Shown here: in pieces, positions 39,768 through 49,061 of the stretch
Layout: every line of letters starts with the position of its first letter
Numbering within the stretch: the first letter of the stretch is position 1
Source of the DNA: Candidatus Pantoea floridensis
GTDB taxonomy: Bacteria; Pseudomonadota; Gammaproteobacteria; Enterobacterales; Enterobacteriaceae
Assembly (NCBI RefSeq): GCF_900215435.1
Contig: NZ_OCMY01000001.1
Span: 434,001 to 498,000 of the forward strand
Reading direction: 5' to 3'
DNA: 64,000 nucleotides
Position numbers and translations under genes: made by a program
Notes under the pieces: model-generated
The model's database searches: none
Seen by the model: only the letters and a program-made list of their open reading frames with translations
Told to the model about the DNA's origin: nothing

Positions 39768-41624
39768 TCAGGCGCCGCTAATTGCGTGGCGGGCAACAAA
39801 ATGGCCCGGTGCCACTTCCAGTAAGGGCGCCACTTCCGGCTCATCACCCAGCGGGCGAATCGGGCTGGGGATCTCATCCACCATCAGCGCCCGCTCACGA
39901 TGCCGGTGGGCCGGATCGGCCACCGGCACCGCGGCCATCAGTTTTTTGGTGTAAGGATGACGCGGCTGTTCGAACACGGCCTGGCGCGGTCCCATCTCCA
40001 CAATCTGTCCAAGATACATCACCGCCACGCGATGGCTGATACGTTCTACCACCGCCATATCGTGCGAGATAAATAAGAAGGCGATACCAAATTCGCGCTG
40101 CAAATCGAGCATCAGGTTGATGATCTGCGCCTGAATTGACACATCCAGCGCCGACACCGATTCATCGGCAATCACCACTTTGGGATTGAGCGCCAGCGCA
40201 CGCGCAATGCAGATGCGCTGCCGCTGCCCGCCGGAAAACTCGTGCGGATAGCGCTGCGCATGTTCCGGCAGCAGGCCAACACGTTCCAATAGCCAGGCGA
40301 CGCGCTTCTCCGCCTGACGGCGATCCATGGTTTGATGCACCAGCAGCGGTTCCATAATGGAAAAACCCACGGTTAACCGCGGATCGAGTGAGGCGTACGG
40401 ATCCTGAAAGATAAACTGAATATCACGGCGCAGCGACGCCAGCGCATTGCCCTGCAACGCATCAATGCGCTGGCCATCAAAGGTAATCGTGCCGCCCTGG
40501 CTGGCTACCAGCCGCAGCAGTGAACGTCCGGTAGTAGATTTACCACAGCCGGATTCGCCCACCAGCGCCAGCGTTTCACCGGCGTAAAGATCGAAACTGA
40601 CTTTCTCCACCGCGTGAACGCGACGCTTCACGCGATTGAGCAACCCGCCGCGAATATCAAAGCGCGTAACCAAATCACGGACCTGTAAAATCGGCGGTCG
40701 ATCGTGGCGTACCGTATCCTGCGGTGCAGCAATTTCTTCGCGACCGTTAGCATGCAGTAAGGGAAATTTTGCCGGTAACGGCTGGCCGTGCATGGCGCCG
40801 AGCTTTGGTACCGCCGCCAGTAATGCGCGGGTATACGGCTGCTGCGGATCGGCAAACAGCTGCTGCACCGACGCGCGCTCTACTACATCGCCGCGATACA
40901 TCACCTGCACGCGATCGGCCATCTCCGCCACCACGCCCATATCATGGGTGATGAAAATCACCCCCATCTGCATCTCTTTTTGCAGCACGCGGATCAACTG
41001 CAGAATTTGCGCCTGAATAGTGACGTCGAGTGCGGTGGTGGGTTCGTCGGCAATCAGCAGCGCCGGTTTACACGACAGCGCCATGGCAATCATTACGCGC
41101 TGTCGCATGCCGCCCGAGAGTTGATGCGGATAGCGTGATAACACATTTTGCGCTTCGGGAATGCGCACCAGATCGAGCATGCGCCGCGCTTCCGCCAGCG
41201 CCTGTTGGTGGCTTTTGCCCTGATGCAAACGGATGGATTCCGCAATCTGCTCGCCCACGGTAAAAACCGGGTTAAGCGAGGTCATCGGCTCCTGAAAAAT
41301 CATCGCCATATCAGCGCCGCGCACCTTGCGCATCTGACCGCTGGAAGCGCGCATCACATCCAGCACGTCGCCATTACGGCGACGTAGCTGGATTTCACCG
41401 CTCACCTCGCCACCGGCCTGCTGAATTAAACGCATCAGCGCCAGTGAGGTGACGGATTTGCCCGAACCCGATTCACCCACCAGCGCCAGCGTTTCACCGC
41501 GATGCAGGTCGAGCGACAGGTTGCGCACCGCTTCGGTAATGCGTCCTTCATGCTCAAAGCGCACGTTAAGATCGCGCACCGCCAGAACCTGCTCCGGCGC
41601 AAACTGCAGCTGTTGGTCCGTCAT
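39768..41624 (-). CDS. gsiA: glutathione ABC transporter ATP-binding protein GsiA
   Basis: Fused double ATPase of 618 residues (623 in E. coli). The first cassette has Walker [10 protein letters not shown] and signature [15 protein letters not shown]; the second has GESGCGKST and [15 protein letters not shown]. Each is followed by an oligopeptide-type C-terminal region. AAGGAG lies before the ATG. It begins 9 bp after iaaA. Together with gsiBCD it makes the glutathione importer. Confidence 0.96.
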   Translation of the reverse strand: MTDQQLQFAPEQVLAVRDLNVRFEHEGRITEAVRNLSLDLHRGETLALVGESGSGKSVTSLALMRLIQQAGGEVSGEIQLRRRNGDVLDVMRASSGQMRKVRGADMAMIFQEPMTSLNPVFTVGEQIAESIRLHQGKSHQQALAEARRMLDLVRIPEAQNVLSRYPHQLSGGMRQRVMIAMALSCKPALLIADEPTTALDVTIQAQILQLIRVLQKEMQMGVIFITHDMGVVAEMADRVQVMYRGDVVERASVQQLFADPQQPYTRALLAAVPKLGAMHGQPLPAKFPLLHANGREEIAAPQDTVRHDRPPILQVRDLVTRFDIRGGLLNRVKRRVHAVEKVSFDLYAGETLALVGESGCGKSTTGRSLLRLVASQGGTITFDGQRIDALQGNALASLRRDIQFIFQDPYASLDPRLTVGFSIMEPLLVHQTMDRRQAEKRVAWLLERVGLLPEHAQRYPHEFSGGQRQRICIARALALNPKVVIADESVSALDVSIQAQIINLMLDLQREFGIAFLFISHDMAVVERISHRVAVMYLGQIVEMGPRQAVFEQPRHPYTKKLMAAVPVADPAHRHRERALMVDEIPSPIRPLGDEPEVAPLLEVAPGHFVARHAISGA

Positions 41625-41633
41625 GCCTGCTCC

Positions 41634-42599
41634 TTAGCTGTCGCGGTAGATCGCTACCTCAACATCGCCATCAACATAGGCGAATCCGCGATACATACCT
41701 TCGCTGTTAAACGGCAGCGCGACATTACCTGCGGCATCCACCGCAATCAGCCCGCCGCTGCCGTCCAGTTCCTGCACTTTGTCGTGAATGACATTGGCGG
41801 TGGCCTGCTGCAGCGAGCGTCCGGCGTAGTGCATCTGCGCCGCCACGTCATAGGCGGCGAGCGTACGGATAAACACTTCACCGGTGCCGGTACAGGAGAC
41901 AGCAACGCTGTCGTTACTGGCATAGCAGCCCGCGCCGACCAGCGGTGAGTCACCAACGCGCCCGGCCTGTTTATTGGTCATACCGCCGGTGGAAGTGGCG
42001 GCTGCCAGATTACCCTGAAGATCGAGCGCGACTGCGCCAACCGTACCGAATTTGCGATCCGGATCCAGCGGATCGTCGCTGTGACTGCTTGCTTCGCCGT
42101 CGTGATCGAGCACCATCTGCTGGCTGTGCAGCGCGCGCTGCAGCTGTTCCCAGCGCTCCGGCGTGGAGAAGTAATCGGCCTCAACCGGCGTTAAGCCCTG
42201 TTCTGCGGCGAACGCTTCTGCGCCAGCACCAATAAACAGAACGTGCGGACTGTTTTCCAGCACCTTACGCGCCGCCAGGATCGGATTGCGGATATGGCTG
42301 ACGCCCGCCACGGCACCCACGTCCCGCGTGCGGCCATCCATGATGCTGGCATCCAGTTCGTGGCTGCCCTGATGCGTGAAGACCGCCCCTTTACCCGCGT
42401 TGAACAGCGGGCACTCTTCCAGCAGGCGTACGGCTTCTGTCACCGCATCCAGCGCACTGCCGCCAGCCGCCAGAATCTGCTGGCCGGCGGTAACGATTGC
42501 GTTCAGTTGTTGACGATAGTGCTGCTCTTTTTCGGCGCTCATTGCCGCACGCGTAATCGCGCCCGCGCCGCCGTGAATTGCGATAACTGCTCTGGCCAT
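41634..42599 (-). CDS. iaaA: isoaspartyl peptidase / L-asparaginase IaaA
   Basis: Ntn-hydrolase, 321 residues as in E. coli, that splits itself before the catalytic threonine (FGTVGAVALD, Thr186) into alpha and beta subunits. It hydrolyses beta-aspartyl dipeptides and asparagine. The start is MARAVIAIHGGAGAI; the substrate loop is GRVGDSPLVGAGCYA. It is the first gene of the operon with gsiABCD, which suggests that imported peptides are processed by it. Confidence 0.96.
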   Translation of the reverse strand: MARAVIAIHGGAGAITRAAMSAEKEQHYRQQLNAIVTAGQQILAAGGSALDAVTEAVRLLEECPLFNAGKGAVFTHQGSHELDASIMDGRTRDVGAVAGVSHIRNPILAARKVLENSPHVLFIGAGAEAFAAEQGLTPVEADYFSTPERWEQLQRALHSQQMVLDHDGEASSHSDDPLDPDRKFGTVGAVALDLQGNLAAATSTGGMTNKQAGRVGDSPLVGAGCYASNDSVAVSCTGTGEVFIRTLAAYDVAAQMHYAGRSLQQATANVIHDKVQELDGSGGLIAVDAAGNVALPFNSEGMYRGFAYVDGDVEVAIYRDS

Positions 42600-42952
42600 A
42601 ACCGGTACCCTGTAAAGGAATCAGAACCAAAAACACTGATTTAGAATGGTTTTCATCTTTTTTTGGCAATTTTCGACTATAGAAAGCCCCCCTCATCTTG
42701 TAAAGCAGAAACTGCCTTCACGGTCATAACCTTTTATTGTGGATTATGCTTTTTTGGTCGCTATGTGTTTACTCGCTGCATAGTTGCAAACCAAGACAAG
42801 CGATATCACAGATCGCACGCATCGTAGCGACGCAATTTATTGCGCGATAAATCGCGCCGCTGCGGAATGGGCGGTGAATGAGTAACGTGCGCACTCGCTT
42901 AACGGCCACGCATTACCCATAATAGACCGCATCTGAAATTAACCAGGCAGAG
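42600..42952. repeat. iaaA/moeA divergent gap with a REP-like palindrome
   Basis: 353 bp without a gene. At 42823-42866 an imperfect palindrome reads GTAGCGACGCAATTTATTGC then GCGATAAATCGCGCCGCTGC; its two halves pair over about 20 bp with a few G-T or mismatch positions. It resembles enterobacterial REP units and differs from the 20-bp family. Promoters for iaaA (left) and moeA (right) must also be here, but I saw no clear ones. Confidence 0.6.
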
Positions 42953-44194
42953 ATGGACATGGAACCTTTTACCGCAGGATTAATCTCCCTCGAAGACGCG
43001 CAGCAAAAGATGCTGCAGCAGTTAACGCCCATTAGCGATTCGCTCAACGTTTCGCTGTTTGAAGCCGCCGGGCGCATCACGGCTAAACCGATTAACTCAC
43101 CGCTCGATGTGCCCTCTTTTGATAACTCAGCCATGGACGGTTACGCCGTTCGTCTGGCGGATATCGCACCCGAGCGCCTGCTGCCGGTTGCCGGCAAAGC
43201 GTTCGCCGGTGCCCCCTTTAGCGGCGAGTGGCCAGCGGGCAGCGTGATTCGCATTATGACCGGCGCGCCCATTCCCGCCGGGTGCGATGCCGTGGTCATG
43301 CAGGAGCAAACTGAGCAGCGCGACGGTGGCATTGTCATTACCGCGCCCGTGCAGCGGGGCCAGAATATCCGTCGCATCGGTGAAGATATCCAGGCAGGAA
43401 AACAGGTTCTCGACGCTGGCGTACGCCTCGGCGCCGCTGAACTGCCGCTGCTGGCCTCTCTGGGCATCGCCGAAGTGAATGTGCTGCGCAAATTGCGCGT
43501 CGCCATTTTCTCTACCGGTGATGAATTGCAGGCCGTTGGCCACCCCCTGGCGGCGGGTCAGATATATGATACCAACCGTTTTACCGTGGCATTGATGCTC
43601 AATAAACTCGGCTGCGAAGTGATCGACCTGGGTGTGATTGCCGACGATCAGGCTGCGCTGCGTAATGCCTTTACAGAAGCCGATCGCCAGGCCGATGTGG
43701 TGATCAGCACCGGCGGCGTGTCGGTCGGCGAAGCCGATTTCACGCGGTCGATGTTGGAAGAGCTCGGCGCTATCACCTTCTGGAAGCTGGCCATGAAGCC
43801 GGGCAAACCCTTTGCCTTTGGACGGCTGGCAAACAGCTGGTTCTGCGGCCTGCCGGGAAATCCGGTCTCTGCGGCAGTGACGTTCTATCAGCTGGTACAG
43901 CCGCTGCTGGCGACGCTGACCGGGCAAACCACCCGCATCATGCCGCTGCGCCAACGCGCGCGCGCCACGCAGCGTTTGAAAAAGTCGCCGGGTCGTCTCG
44001 ATTTCCAGCGTGCGATTCTCAGCCGCGGTGATGACGGCGTGCTGGAAGTCCGCAGCACCGGCGCGCAGGGTTCACACGTATTCAGTTCGTTTGCATTGGC
44101 TAACTGTTTTGTGGTGCTGGAGCGCGATCGCGGCGATGTGGAAGCCGGCGAATGGGTGGAGGTTGAAGCCTTTAACAGTCTGCTGGAGGGCTAG
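42953..44194 (+). CDS. moeA: molybdopterin molybdotransferase MoeA
   Basis: Inserts molybdate into adenylylated molybdopterin to finish the molybdenum cofactor. The product is 413 residues (411 in E. coli). Motifs: [68 protein letters not shown] and GLPGNPVSA. The start may be 42953 or the ATG two codons on (42959). moeB follows at once; the moeA stop lies within the moeB ribosome-site region. Confidence 0.97.
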   Translation: MDMEPFTAGLISLEDAQQKMLQQLTPISDSLNVSLFEAAGRITAKPINSPLDVPSFDNSAMDGYAVRLADIAPERLLPVAGKAFAGAPFSGEWPAGSVIRIMTGAPIPAGCDAVVMQEQTEQRDGGIVITAPVQRGQNIRRIGEDIQAGKQVLDAGVRLGAAELPLLASLGIAEVNVLRKLRVAIFSTGDELQAVGHPLAAGQIYDTNRFTVALMLNKLGCEVIDLGVIADDQAALRNAFTEADRQADVVISTGGVSVGEADFTRSMLEELGAITFWKLAMKPGKPFAFGRLANSWFCGLPGNPVSAAVTFYQLVQPLLATLTGQTTRIMPLRQRARATQRLKKSPGRLDFQRAILSRGDDGVLEVRSTGAQGSHVFSSFALANCFVVLERDRGDVEAGEWVEVEAFNSLLEG

Positions 44195-44199
44195 TGCAC

Positions 44200-44946
44200 A
44201 TGGAGCTGAGTGATGAAGAGATGCTGCGCTATAACCGCCAGATCGTGCTGCGCGGCTTCGATTTTGACGGCCAGGAGAAACTTAAGGCTGCACGCGTGTT
44301 GGTCGTCGGGCTGGGCGGACTGGGCTGTGCAGCCGCACCTTATCTGGCCTCGGCGGGTGTAGGCCATCTCACGCTGCTCGATTTCGATACCGTCAGCCTG
44401 AGTAACCTGCAGCGCCAGATTTTGCACAGCGATGCAAAAATTGGCGTAGCGAAAGTAGCCTCCGCGCAGCAGCAGCTGGCGGCCATCAATCCCCATTGCC
44501 AGCTGGAAGCGATTGATGCTCAGCTGGATGATGCACAGCTAAGCGCACTTATCGCACGGCACGACGCGGTGGTGGATTGCACTGACAACGTTACTACGCG
44601 CGAGCAGATCAACCGCCTCTGTTTTCAGCACAAGGTGCCGCTGATTTCTGGGGCAGCGATTCGTATGGAAGGTCAGCTGAGCGTATTTACCTGGCAACCC
44701 GGCGAGCCCTGCTATCGCTGCATCAGCCGTTTATTCGGCGATCAGGTATTGAGCTGTGTCGAAGCGGGCGTAATGGCACCGCTGGTGGGTATCGTCGGGG
44801 CTATGCAGGCGATGGAAACCTTAAAGGTGCTGACTGGATTTGGCACCCCCGCGAGCGCGAAGTTGCTGATGTACGACGCAATGAGTGCAGAATTTCGCAG
44901 CATGAACGTGGCGCAGGATACGCATTGCGAGGTTTGCGGCAAATAG
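44200..44946 (+). CDS. moeB: molybdopterin-synthase adenylyltransferase MoeB
   Basis: E1-like enzyme that adenylates the C-terminus of MoaD. The product is 248 residues (249 in E. coli). The nucleotide motif is VVGLGGLGCAAAPYLASAG. The adenylate site includes DFDTVSLSNLQRQ. Zinc cysteines are in CYRC and CEVC. I prefer ATG 44200, which is 9 nt after GGAGGG; a GTG at 44194 overlaps the moeA stop but is too close to that site. moeA-moeB are one operon. Confidence 0.96.
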   Translation: MELSDEEMLRYNRQIVLRGFDFDGQEKLKAARVLVVGLGGLGCAAAPYLASAGVGHLTLLDFDTVSLSNLQRQILHSDAKIGVAKVASAQQQLAAINPHCQLEAIDAQLDDAQLSALIARHDAVVDCTDNVTTREQINRLCFQHKVPLISGAAIRMEGQLSVFTWQPGEPCYRCISRLFGDQVLSCVEAGVMAPLVGIVGAMQAMETLKVLTGFGTPASAKLLMYDAMSAEFRSMNVAQDTHCEVCGK

Positions 44947-45113
44947 GTCGCCAGACATGGCGTAATGCCGCTCACCTAAGCAAAAAAATGCCTTTTTATG
45001 CAGGTGCGCATGAATGCGCACCCTACGAAAATCCGGCGATATCCACGTAGGCTCACCATTGATGGTGACCGGTTTACGCTTAACTGACGAGCATTACGCC
45101 ATTCATAGCGACT
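44946..45113. repeat. four nested palindromes between moeB and ygcU
   Basis: Four 20-bp units of the GGTnnnCAT family lie at 44946-44965 (degenerate), 45003-45022 (GGTGCGCATGAATGCGCACC, perfect), 45051-45070 (GCTCACCATTGATGGTGACC) and 45094-45113 (degenerate). The outer two are inverted copies of each other and the inner two are flanked by CTACG and CGTAG, so the whole 168 bp is a nested palindrome around about 45037. It lies between convergent genes at the edge of the accessory region. Confidence 0.8.
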
Positions 45114-45122
45114 CGCTCATCT

Positions 45123-46574
45123 TTATTCCTGCGGGAAAATGGTGCCTTTATTCATAATCCCATTCGGATCGAAAGCGGTTTTCAGCGCCTGCAAAATAGG
45201 CCATGCGCTGCCGTGCTCCTCTTTCGCCCACTGTACGCGATGTTTACCAATGCCGTGATGATGCACCATGGAGCCACCCAGCTTCAGCGTCTCTTCCACA
45301 ATCATGCCGTTCAGCGGTACATGATATTTCGCCATCTCCTCTTCCGGGCGGCAATCCACCACGTTGTAGTCATAGACAAAATACATATTGGTACCATTGA
45401 TATAGCTATGTGAGGAGTGTCCACCGAGCATGGTGATATCTTTCGCATGCGGAAATTCAGTACGGATGCGTTTTAGTACGTTTTCATAAATCGCGTTGAT
45501 GGTTGACCAATCTCCCGACACCTCGGTGGTGAAGCCCATATTACCGGTACGCAAGATGACGTCGCGCTCGGCCTGCACTTTGTCGGGTCCCCAGTTGAGA
45601 TTTTCGAACCAGTTCTGAATCAGCGTGCTCTCGACCGGCTGACACGCTTTATGTTGCGCCACTATCGCTTCAATCCCTTTGCCCGTCGCTTCACTGATGC
45701 CGCGCGTCCCTTCTGCCATAAATATCAGAACGCACTTATTCTGCGAGAAGTGGCTAAAGTGCTGATTGGCATCTTCCGGATCGTACAGACGCGCAATCGA
45801 AGGGCGATAACCTTCAACCATCACTTCGCGCAGGATTGAGAAGCCGGTTTTCATTGAATCAAGCAGATAACCATAGAAGCGGTTGTTCTCTGGCTGGTAT
45901 TTGAACATTTTCACCGTGACCTCGGTGATGAAGCACAGCGCGCCTTCATTACCAATGATCACATGGCGGATATCCGGCCCCGCCGCACGACGTGGCACAT
46001 TTTTGATGCGAGTGATATCACCATTGGGGAATACCGCTTCCAGACCAACGACCATATCCTCAATCGCACCGTATAACGTTGAGAATTGACCAATGCTGCG
46101 TGTTGCCACCAAACCGCCCATCTGCGCCAGCGGTTTGGACTGCGGCGAATGACCGGTGGTATAGCCCTGCGCGCGCAGCTGATTCTCCAGTACCTCCAGC
46201 GTCACGCCGCACTGCGCGGTAACCTGCATGTTTTCAATGTCGATCTTGATGACCTTATTCATGCTGGACCCGTCCAGCACCACAGAATTCGGTGCCGCCG
46301 TTTCTAATCCCCCTTCGGTGGCAGAGGCGCCGGTGCGTGGCACACCATTGATCTGGTGACGATTCATAAACGCCAGCACATCCGCGACCTGCTGCGTATT
46401 TTGCAACTTCACCACCGCCGCAGGAATCGGCATGGTATAAACGCCGTGAATATCGGCATATTTGCGAAAACGGTCATGGCTGCTGCGGCGTAACTCTGCC
46501 TCATCGGTAATAATCTGCTGCGGGCCAGCGATCTCTTTTAACTGCTCGACAATGGCTTCACGTGAAAGCGTCAT
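45123..46574 (-). CDS. ygcU: FAD-linked oxidoreductase YgcU
   Basis: 483-residue FAD-binding oxidase of the GlcD / alkyl-DHAP synthase type, homologous to E. coli YgcU. The FAD_binding_4 domain holds GVPRTGASATEGGLE near residue 81 and CGVTLEVLENQLRAQGYTTG. Then ATRSIGQFSTLYGAIEDMVVGLEAV is seen in pieces. The C-terminal part ends with GGSMVHHHGIGKHRV and a histidine-rich site typical of 2-hydroxyacid or polyol oxidases. The ATG at 46574 follows AGAGGAA. It lies 39 bp downstream of ygcW in the same transcript. Substrate unknown. Confidence 0.88.
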   Translation of the reverse strand: MTLSREAIVEQLKEIAGPQQIITDEAELRRSSHDRFRKYADIHGVYTMPIPAAVVKLQNTQQVADVLAFMNRHQINGVPRTGASATEGGLETAAPNSVVLDGSSMNKVIKIDIENMQVTAQCGVTLEVLENQLRAQGYTTGHSPQSKPLAQMGGLVATRSIGQFSTLYGAIEDMVVGLEAVFPNGDITRIKNVPRRAAGPDIRHVIIGNEGALCFITEVTVKMFKYQPENNRFYGYLLDSMKTGFSILREVMVEGYRPSIARLYDPEDANQHFSHFSQNKCVLIFMAEGTRGISEATGKGIEAIVAQHKACQPVESTLIQNWFENLNWGPDKVQAERDVILRTGNMGFTTEVSGDWSTINAIYENVLKRIRTEFPHAKDITMLGGHSSHSYINGTNMYFVYDYNVVDCRPEEEMAKYHVPLNGMIVEETLKLGGSMVHHHGIGKHRVQWAKEEHGSAWPILQALKTAFDPNGIMNKGTIFPQE

Positions 46575-46613
46575 AATATATTCCTCTAAATCTTCAAGTA
46601 TCACGGGTATAAA

Positions 46614-47399
46614 TTAACGAACCCGATATCCACCATCGACCACCAATAAATGGCCGTTGACATAATCTGATGCACGACTGGCTAAATAGACCATCGCCCC
46701 CATTAAATCCTGCGTATTTCCCCAGCGATTAGCGGGAATATGATCCAGTACGCGCTGATTAGTAACCGGATTACTGCGCGTCGCCAACGTAATAGGCGTG
46801 GCGTAATAACCGGGAGCAATCCCGTTGACCTGAATATTGTGTTGTCCCAACTCATCACAATAGGCTTTGGTTAAGCCGGCAATTGCATGTTTAGTGGCCG
46901 CATAAGCGGGCGATCCTTGCCCACCCAGCCAGGAAAAGAGGGAACAAATATTAATAATTTTACCGTGCTTTTGCGGCACCATTATTTTCGCGGCCTGATG
47001 GCTCATTTCAAATGCTGCGGTAAGATTTACCTGGATCATCGGATCCCAATCCGCGCGATCAAATTCCAGCACGGAATTCAGCTTACAGATCCCAGCATTG
47101 TTCACCAGAATATCCAGCTGACCCAATCGCTCCAGACACTCCGCGACAATGCGCGCCGGTTCACCGGCCTGAGTGATATCAGCCTGCATGAATTCGGCAC
47201 GCACACCACTATTTTCAATCAGTTGGCGTGTTTCCGGATTGGCAGGGGCGAGGTCAGGAATAAACACATTGGCGCCGGCTTTGGCCAGCGCCACGGCAAA
47301 TGCCTGGCCTAATCCGCTATTGCCACCGGTGACAATCGCGCTTTTTCCATGCAACCCAAAGAAGTCGAGAGAAAAACTCTCCAGCGCTTCCGTCGTCAT
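46614..47399 (-). CDS. ygcW: short-chain dehydrogenase YgcW
   Basis: 261-residue NAD(P) oxidoreductase of the SDR family, homologous to E. coli YgcW and close to 2-deoxy-D-gluconate 3-dehydrogenase (KduD). The cofactor motif is GGNSGLGQAFAVA, with NNAG further on. The catalytic Ser is in INICSLFSW and Tyr-Lys in YAATK. The start at 47399 follows AGGAGG. It is led by a terminator-bearing leader (47435-47498) that should control ygcW-ygcU. A role in oxidising or reducing a sugar acid is an inference. Confidence 0.88.
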   Translation of the reverse strand: MTTEALESFSLDFFGLHGKSAIVTGGNSGLGQAFAVALAKAGANVFIPDLAPANPETRQLIENSGVRAEFMQADITQAGEPARIVAECLERLGQLDILVNNAGICKLNSVLEFDRADWDPMIQVNLTAAFEMSHQAAKIMVPQKHGKIINICSLFSWLGGQGSPAYAATKHAIAGLTKAYCDELGQHNIQVNGIAPGYYATPITLATRSNPVTNQRVLDHIPANRWGNTQDLMGAMVYLASRASDYVNGHLLVVDGGYRVR

Positions 47400-47434
47400 T
47401 ATTAACCTCCTGGCTGAATAACGGGCAATAAAAA

Positions 47435-47498
47435 AGGAGAAAAGCAAGCTCCTTCGCGGTGAAGCGAAGAAGTTACTTTTCTCCTAATCTCGAGTAAC
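47435..47498 (-). promoter_or_regulatory. leader terminator/antiterminator of ygcW-ygcU
   Basis: Read on the minus strand: GTTACT (47498-47493), a short loop, AGGAGAAAAG (47485-47476) continuing into TAACTT, an inner 6-bp hairpin (CTTCGC/GCGAAG), then CTTTTCTCCT (47444-47435) and a T-run. The 10-bp stem plus T-run is a terminator. AGTAAC (47477-47472), which overlaps the base of its 5' arm, can instead pair with GTTACT, giving the exclusive alternative fold. The ATG follows 36 nt later. The same arrangement occurs in the opposite leader at 47691-47759. Confidence 0.75.
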
Positions 47499-47534
47499 TG
47501 TTAATTACGCTAACATGGGCTTTTCTAAATTTAA

Positions 47535-47550
47535 AGCGATCGCCATCACA
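47535..47550 (-). promoter_or_regulatory. possible weak CRP site for ygcW
   Basis: On the minus strand TGTGA-TGGCGA-TCGCT: the first half site is perfect and the second poor. It lies about 45-50 bp upstream of the start of the ygcW leader, a usable activator position. Confidence 0.3.
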
Positions 47551-47638
47551 AAATTCCGGCAGAATAAAAATCATAAATAATGCTGGGATTTTATTAAGCG
47601 AAATAAGAAAAAGCTGAAATATCCACTTCCTTTTAATT

Positions 47639-47654
47639 TGTGATTTTCTTCACA
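47639..47654 (+). promoter_or_regulatory. CRP-binding site upstream of yqcE
   Basis: TGTGA-TTTTCT-TCACA, both half sites perfect, centred at 47646.5. It is about 41.5 bp upstream of the start site implied by the -10-like box at 47677-47682, the class II activator position. This predicts catabolite control of yqcE-ygcE. Confidence 0.6.
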
Positions 47655-47676
47655 ACACCTTTCTCGGCTGCCGTGT

Positions 47677-47682
47677 TAAAAA
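47677..47682 (+). promoter_or_regulatory. putative -10 box of yqcE
   Basis: TAAAAA within GTGTTAAAAATG, with no good -35, as expected for a CRP-dependent promoter. It would start transcription near 47688-47689, just before GTTACT of the leader element. Confidence 0.4.
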
Positions 47683-47690
47683 TGCGGTCC

Positions 47691-47759
47691 GTTACTGTCT
47701 GAGACGAAGAGAAAAGTAACTTTCCGCGAAAGTGGAGAGGACGCTTTTCTCTTTTTTTT
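47691..47759 (+). promoter_or_regulatory. leader terminator/antiterminator of yqcE-ygcE
   Basis: GTTACT (47691-47696) can pair with AGTAAC (47715-47720). The competing fold is a 10-bp terminator, AAGAGAAAAG (47707-47716) with CTTTTCTCTT (47744-47753), followed by T to 47759. Inside it is ACTTTC/GAAAGT (47719-47733). The sequence AGAAAAGTAACTT and the GGAG before the 3' arm are shared with the divergent ygcW leader. yqcE starts 22 nt later. I infer control by YgcP. Confidence 0.78.
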
Positions 47760-47781
47760 GTTTTTAATTTGGGGATCGAAG

Positions 47782-49059
47782 ATGCAAACTCAAAATATTA
47801 CCCGCTGGTTAACGTTGGCGGTAATTAGCATCAGCGGCGGCATTAGCTTCGACCTGGCCTATTTACGCTACATTTATCAGATTCCGATGGCAAAATTCAT
47901 GGGCTTTTCGAATACTGAAATCGGTATCATTATGAGCACCTTTGGTATCACCGCTATTTTGCTGTACGCGCCTGGCGGCATTATTTCCGATAAGTTTTCG
48001 CACCGAAAAGTCATGTCCGGTGCGATGATCGCCACCGGCCTTCTGGGTGCGGTGATGGCAACCTATCCGCCGCTGTGGGCAATGTTGTTAATTCAGGTTG
48101 CCTTCGCCATTACCACCATTTTGCTGCTGTGGGCGGTCTCAATCAAAGCCGCATCGTTACTCGGCACGCGTGATGAGCAAGGCAAGATCATGGGCTGGAT
48201 GGAGGGGCTGCGTGGGGTTGGCGTCATGGGGCTGGCGCTGTTTACCGTATGGGTCTTCGCGCAGTTTCATCCCGACGATCCGAACAGCTTAAAGGCGGTC
48301 ATTCTGATCTATAGCGGTACCTACATTGCACTCGGGATCGCCTGCTGGTTTCTGGTGAGCGATGGTTTTGTACCCGATGAGCAGGAAGAAACTTCGGCCT
48401 TTAGCCTGCAGCACGCGCTGCAGGTGTTGAAAATGCCGACCACCTGGTACTGCAGCATGATCATCTTTGGCGTGTATACCATCTACGCCATTCTCAGCTA
48501 CTCCACCAACTATCTCTCTGAAATCTATGGTATGTCTCTGGTGGCGGCAAGCTATATGGGCATCATTATCAACAAAGTGTTTCGCGCTATCTGCGGCCCG
48601 CTTGGCGGCATGGTCACCAGCTACAGCCGCTGGCGTTCACCTACGCGAGTGATCCAATTTTTCGCCGCGATCTGCCTTGTCGTGGTGGCACTGTTATATA
48701 TGGTCACGCGGACACCCGTGAGCCTGGCGCTGGCGATTGGTTTAATCCTGCTGATGGGATTTACCTGTTACGCCTCACGTGGCCTTTACTTTGCCTGCAT
48801 CGGCGAAGTGAATACGCCAAAACAGATTCTTGGCACCACCATTGGCATCTGCTCGGTGATCGGCTTCTTGCCAGATGTGTTTGTCTATCCCATCGTTGGC
48901 TACTGGCAGGACGCATTGCCTCCCGCCCTCGCCTATCGAAATATGTGGGTGATGGGCGGCATTGCCAGCCTGATGGTGTTGCTGTTTACCGCCTTATTGA
49001 TGGGTCAGATTAAGCGGATAAGCCCCGCCGCTAGCACCGCGCCAGTAAAAGGAGTGTAA
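47782..49059 (+). CDS. yqcE: MFS permease YqcE
   Basis: 425-residue major facilitator with 12 helices, the same length as E. coli YqcE. It starts MQTQNITRWLTLAVIS after GGGGAT. The N-terminal half has the MFS loop ISDKFSHRKVMSG after helix 2. Conserved pieces include GWMEGLRGVGVMGLALF and FTCYASRGLYFACIGEVNTP. It is the first gene after the antiterminator leader and is joined to the kinase gene ygcE (2-bp gap), so it probably imports the kinase substrate. Substrate unknown. Confidence 0.9.
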   Translation: MQTQNITRWLTLAVISISGGISFDLAYLRYIYQIPMAKFMGFSNTEIGIIMSTFGITAILLYAPGGIISDKFSHRKVMSGAMIATGLLGAVMATYPPLWAMLLIQVAFAITTILLLWAVSIKAASLLGTRDEQGKIMGWMEGLRGVGVMGLALFTVWVFAQFHPDDPNSLKAVILIYSGTYIALGIACWFLVSDGFVPDEQEETSAFSLQHALQVLKMPTTWYCSMIIFGVYTIYAILSYSTNYLSEIYGMSLVAASYMGIIINKVFRAICGPLGGMVTSYSRWRSPTRVIQFFAAICLVVVALLYMVTRTPVSLALAIGLILLMGFTCYASRGLYFACIGEVNTPKQILGTTIGICSVIGFLPDVFVYPIVGYWQDALPPALAYRNMWVMGGIASLMVLLFTALLMGQIKRISPAASTAPVKGV

Positions 49060-49061
49060 CT

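Noticed and set aside
47400..47781. Inverted repeats in the ygcW-yqcE gap as ends of a transposable element
   Set aside because: The two similar segments each form a complete terminator in the correct direction just before a gene, lack target duplications, and are better explained as leader RNA elements.
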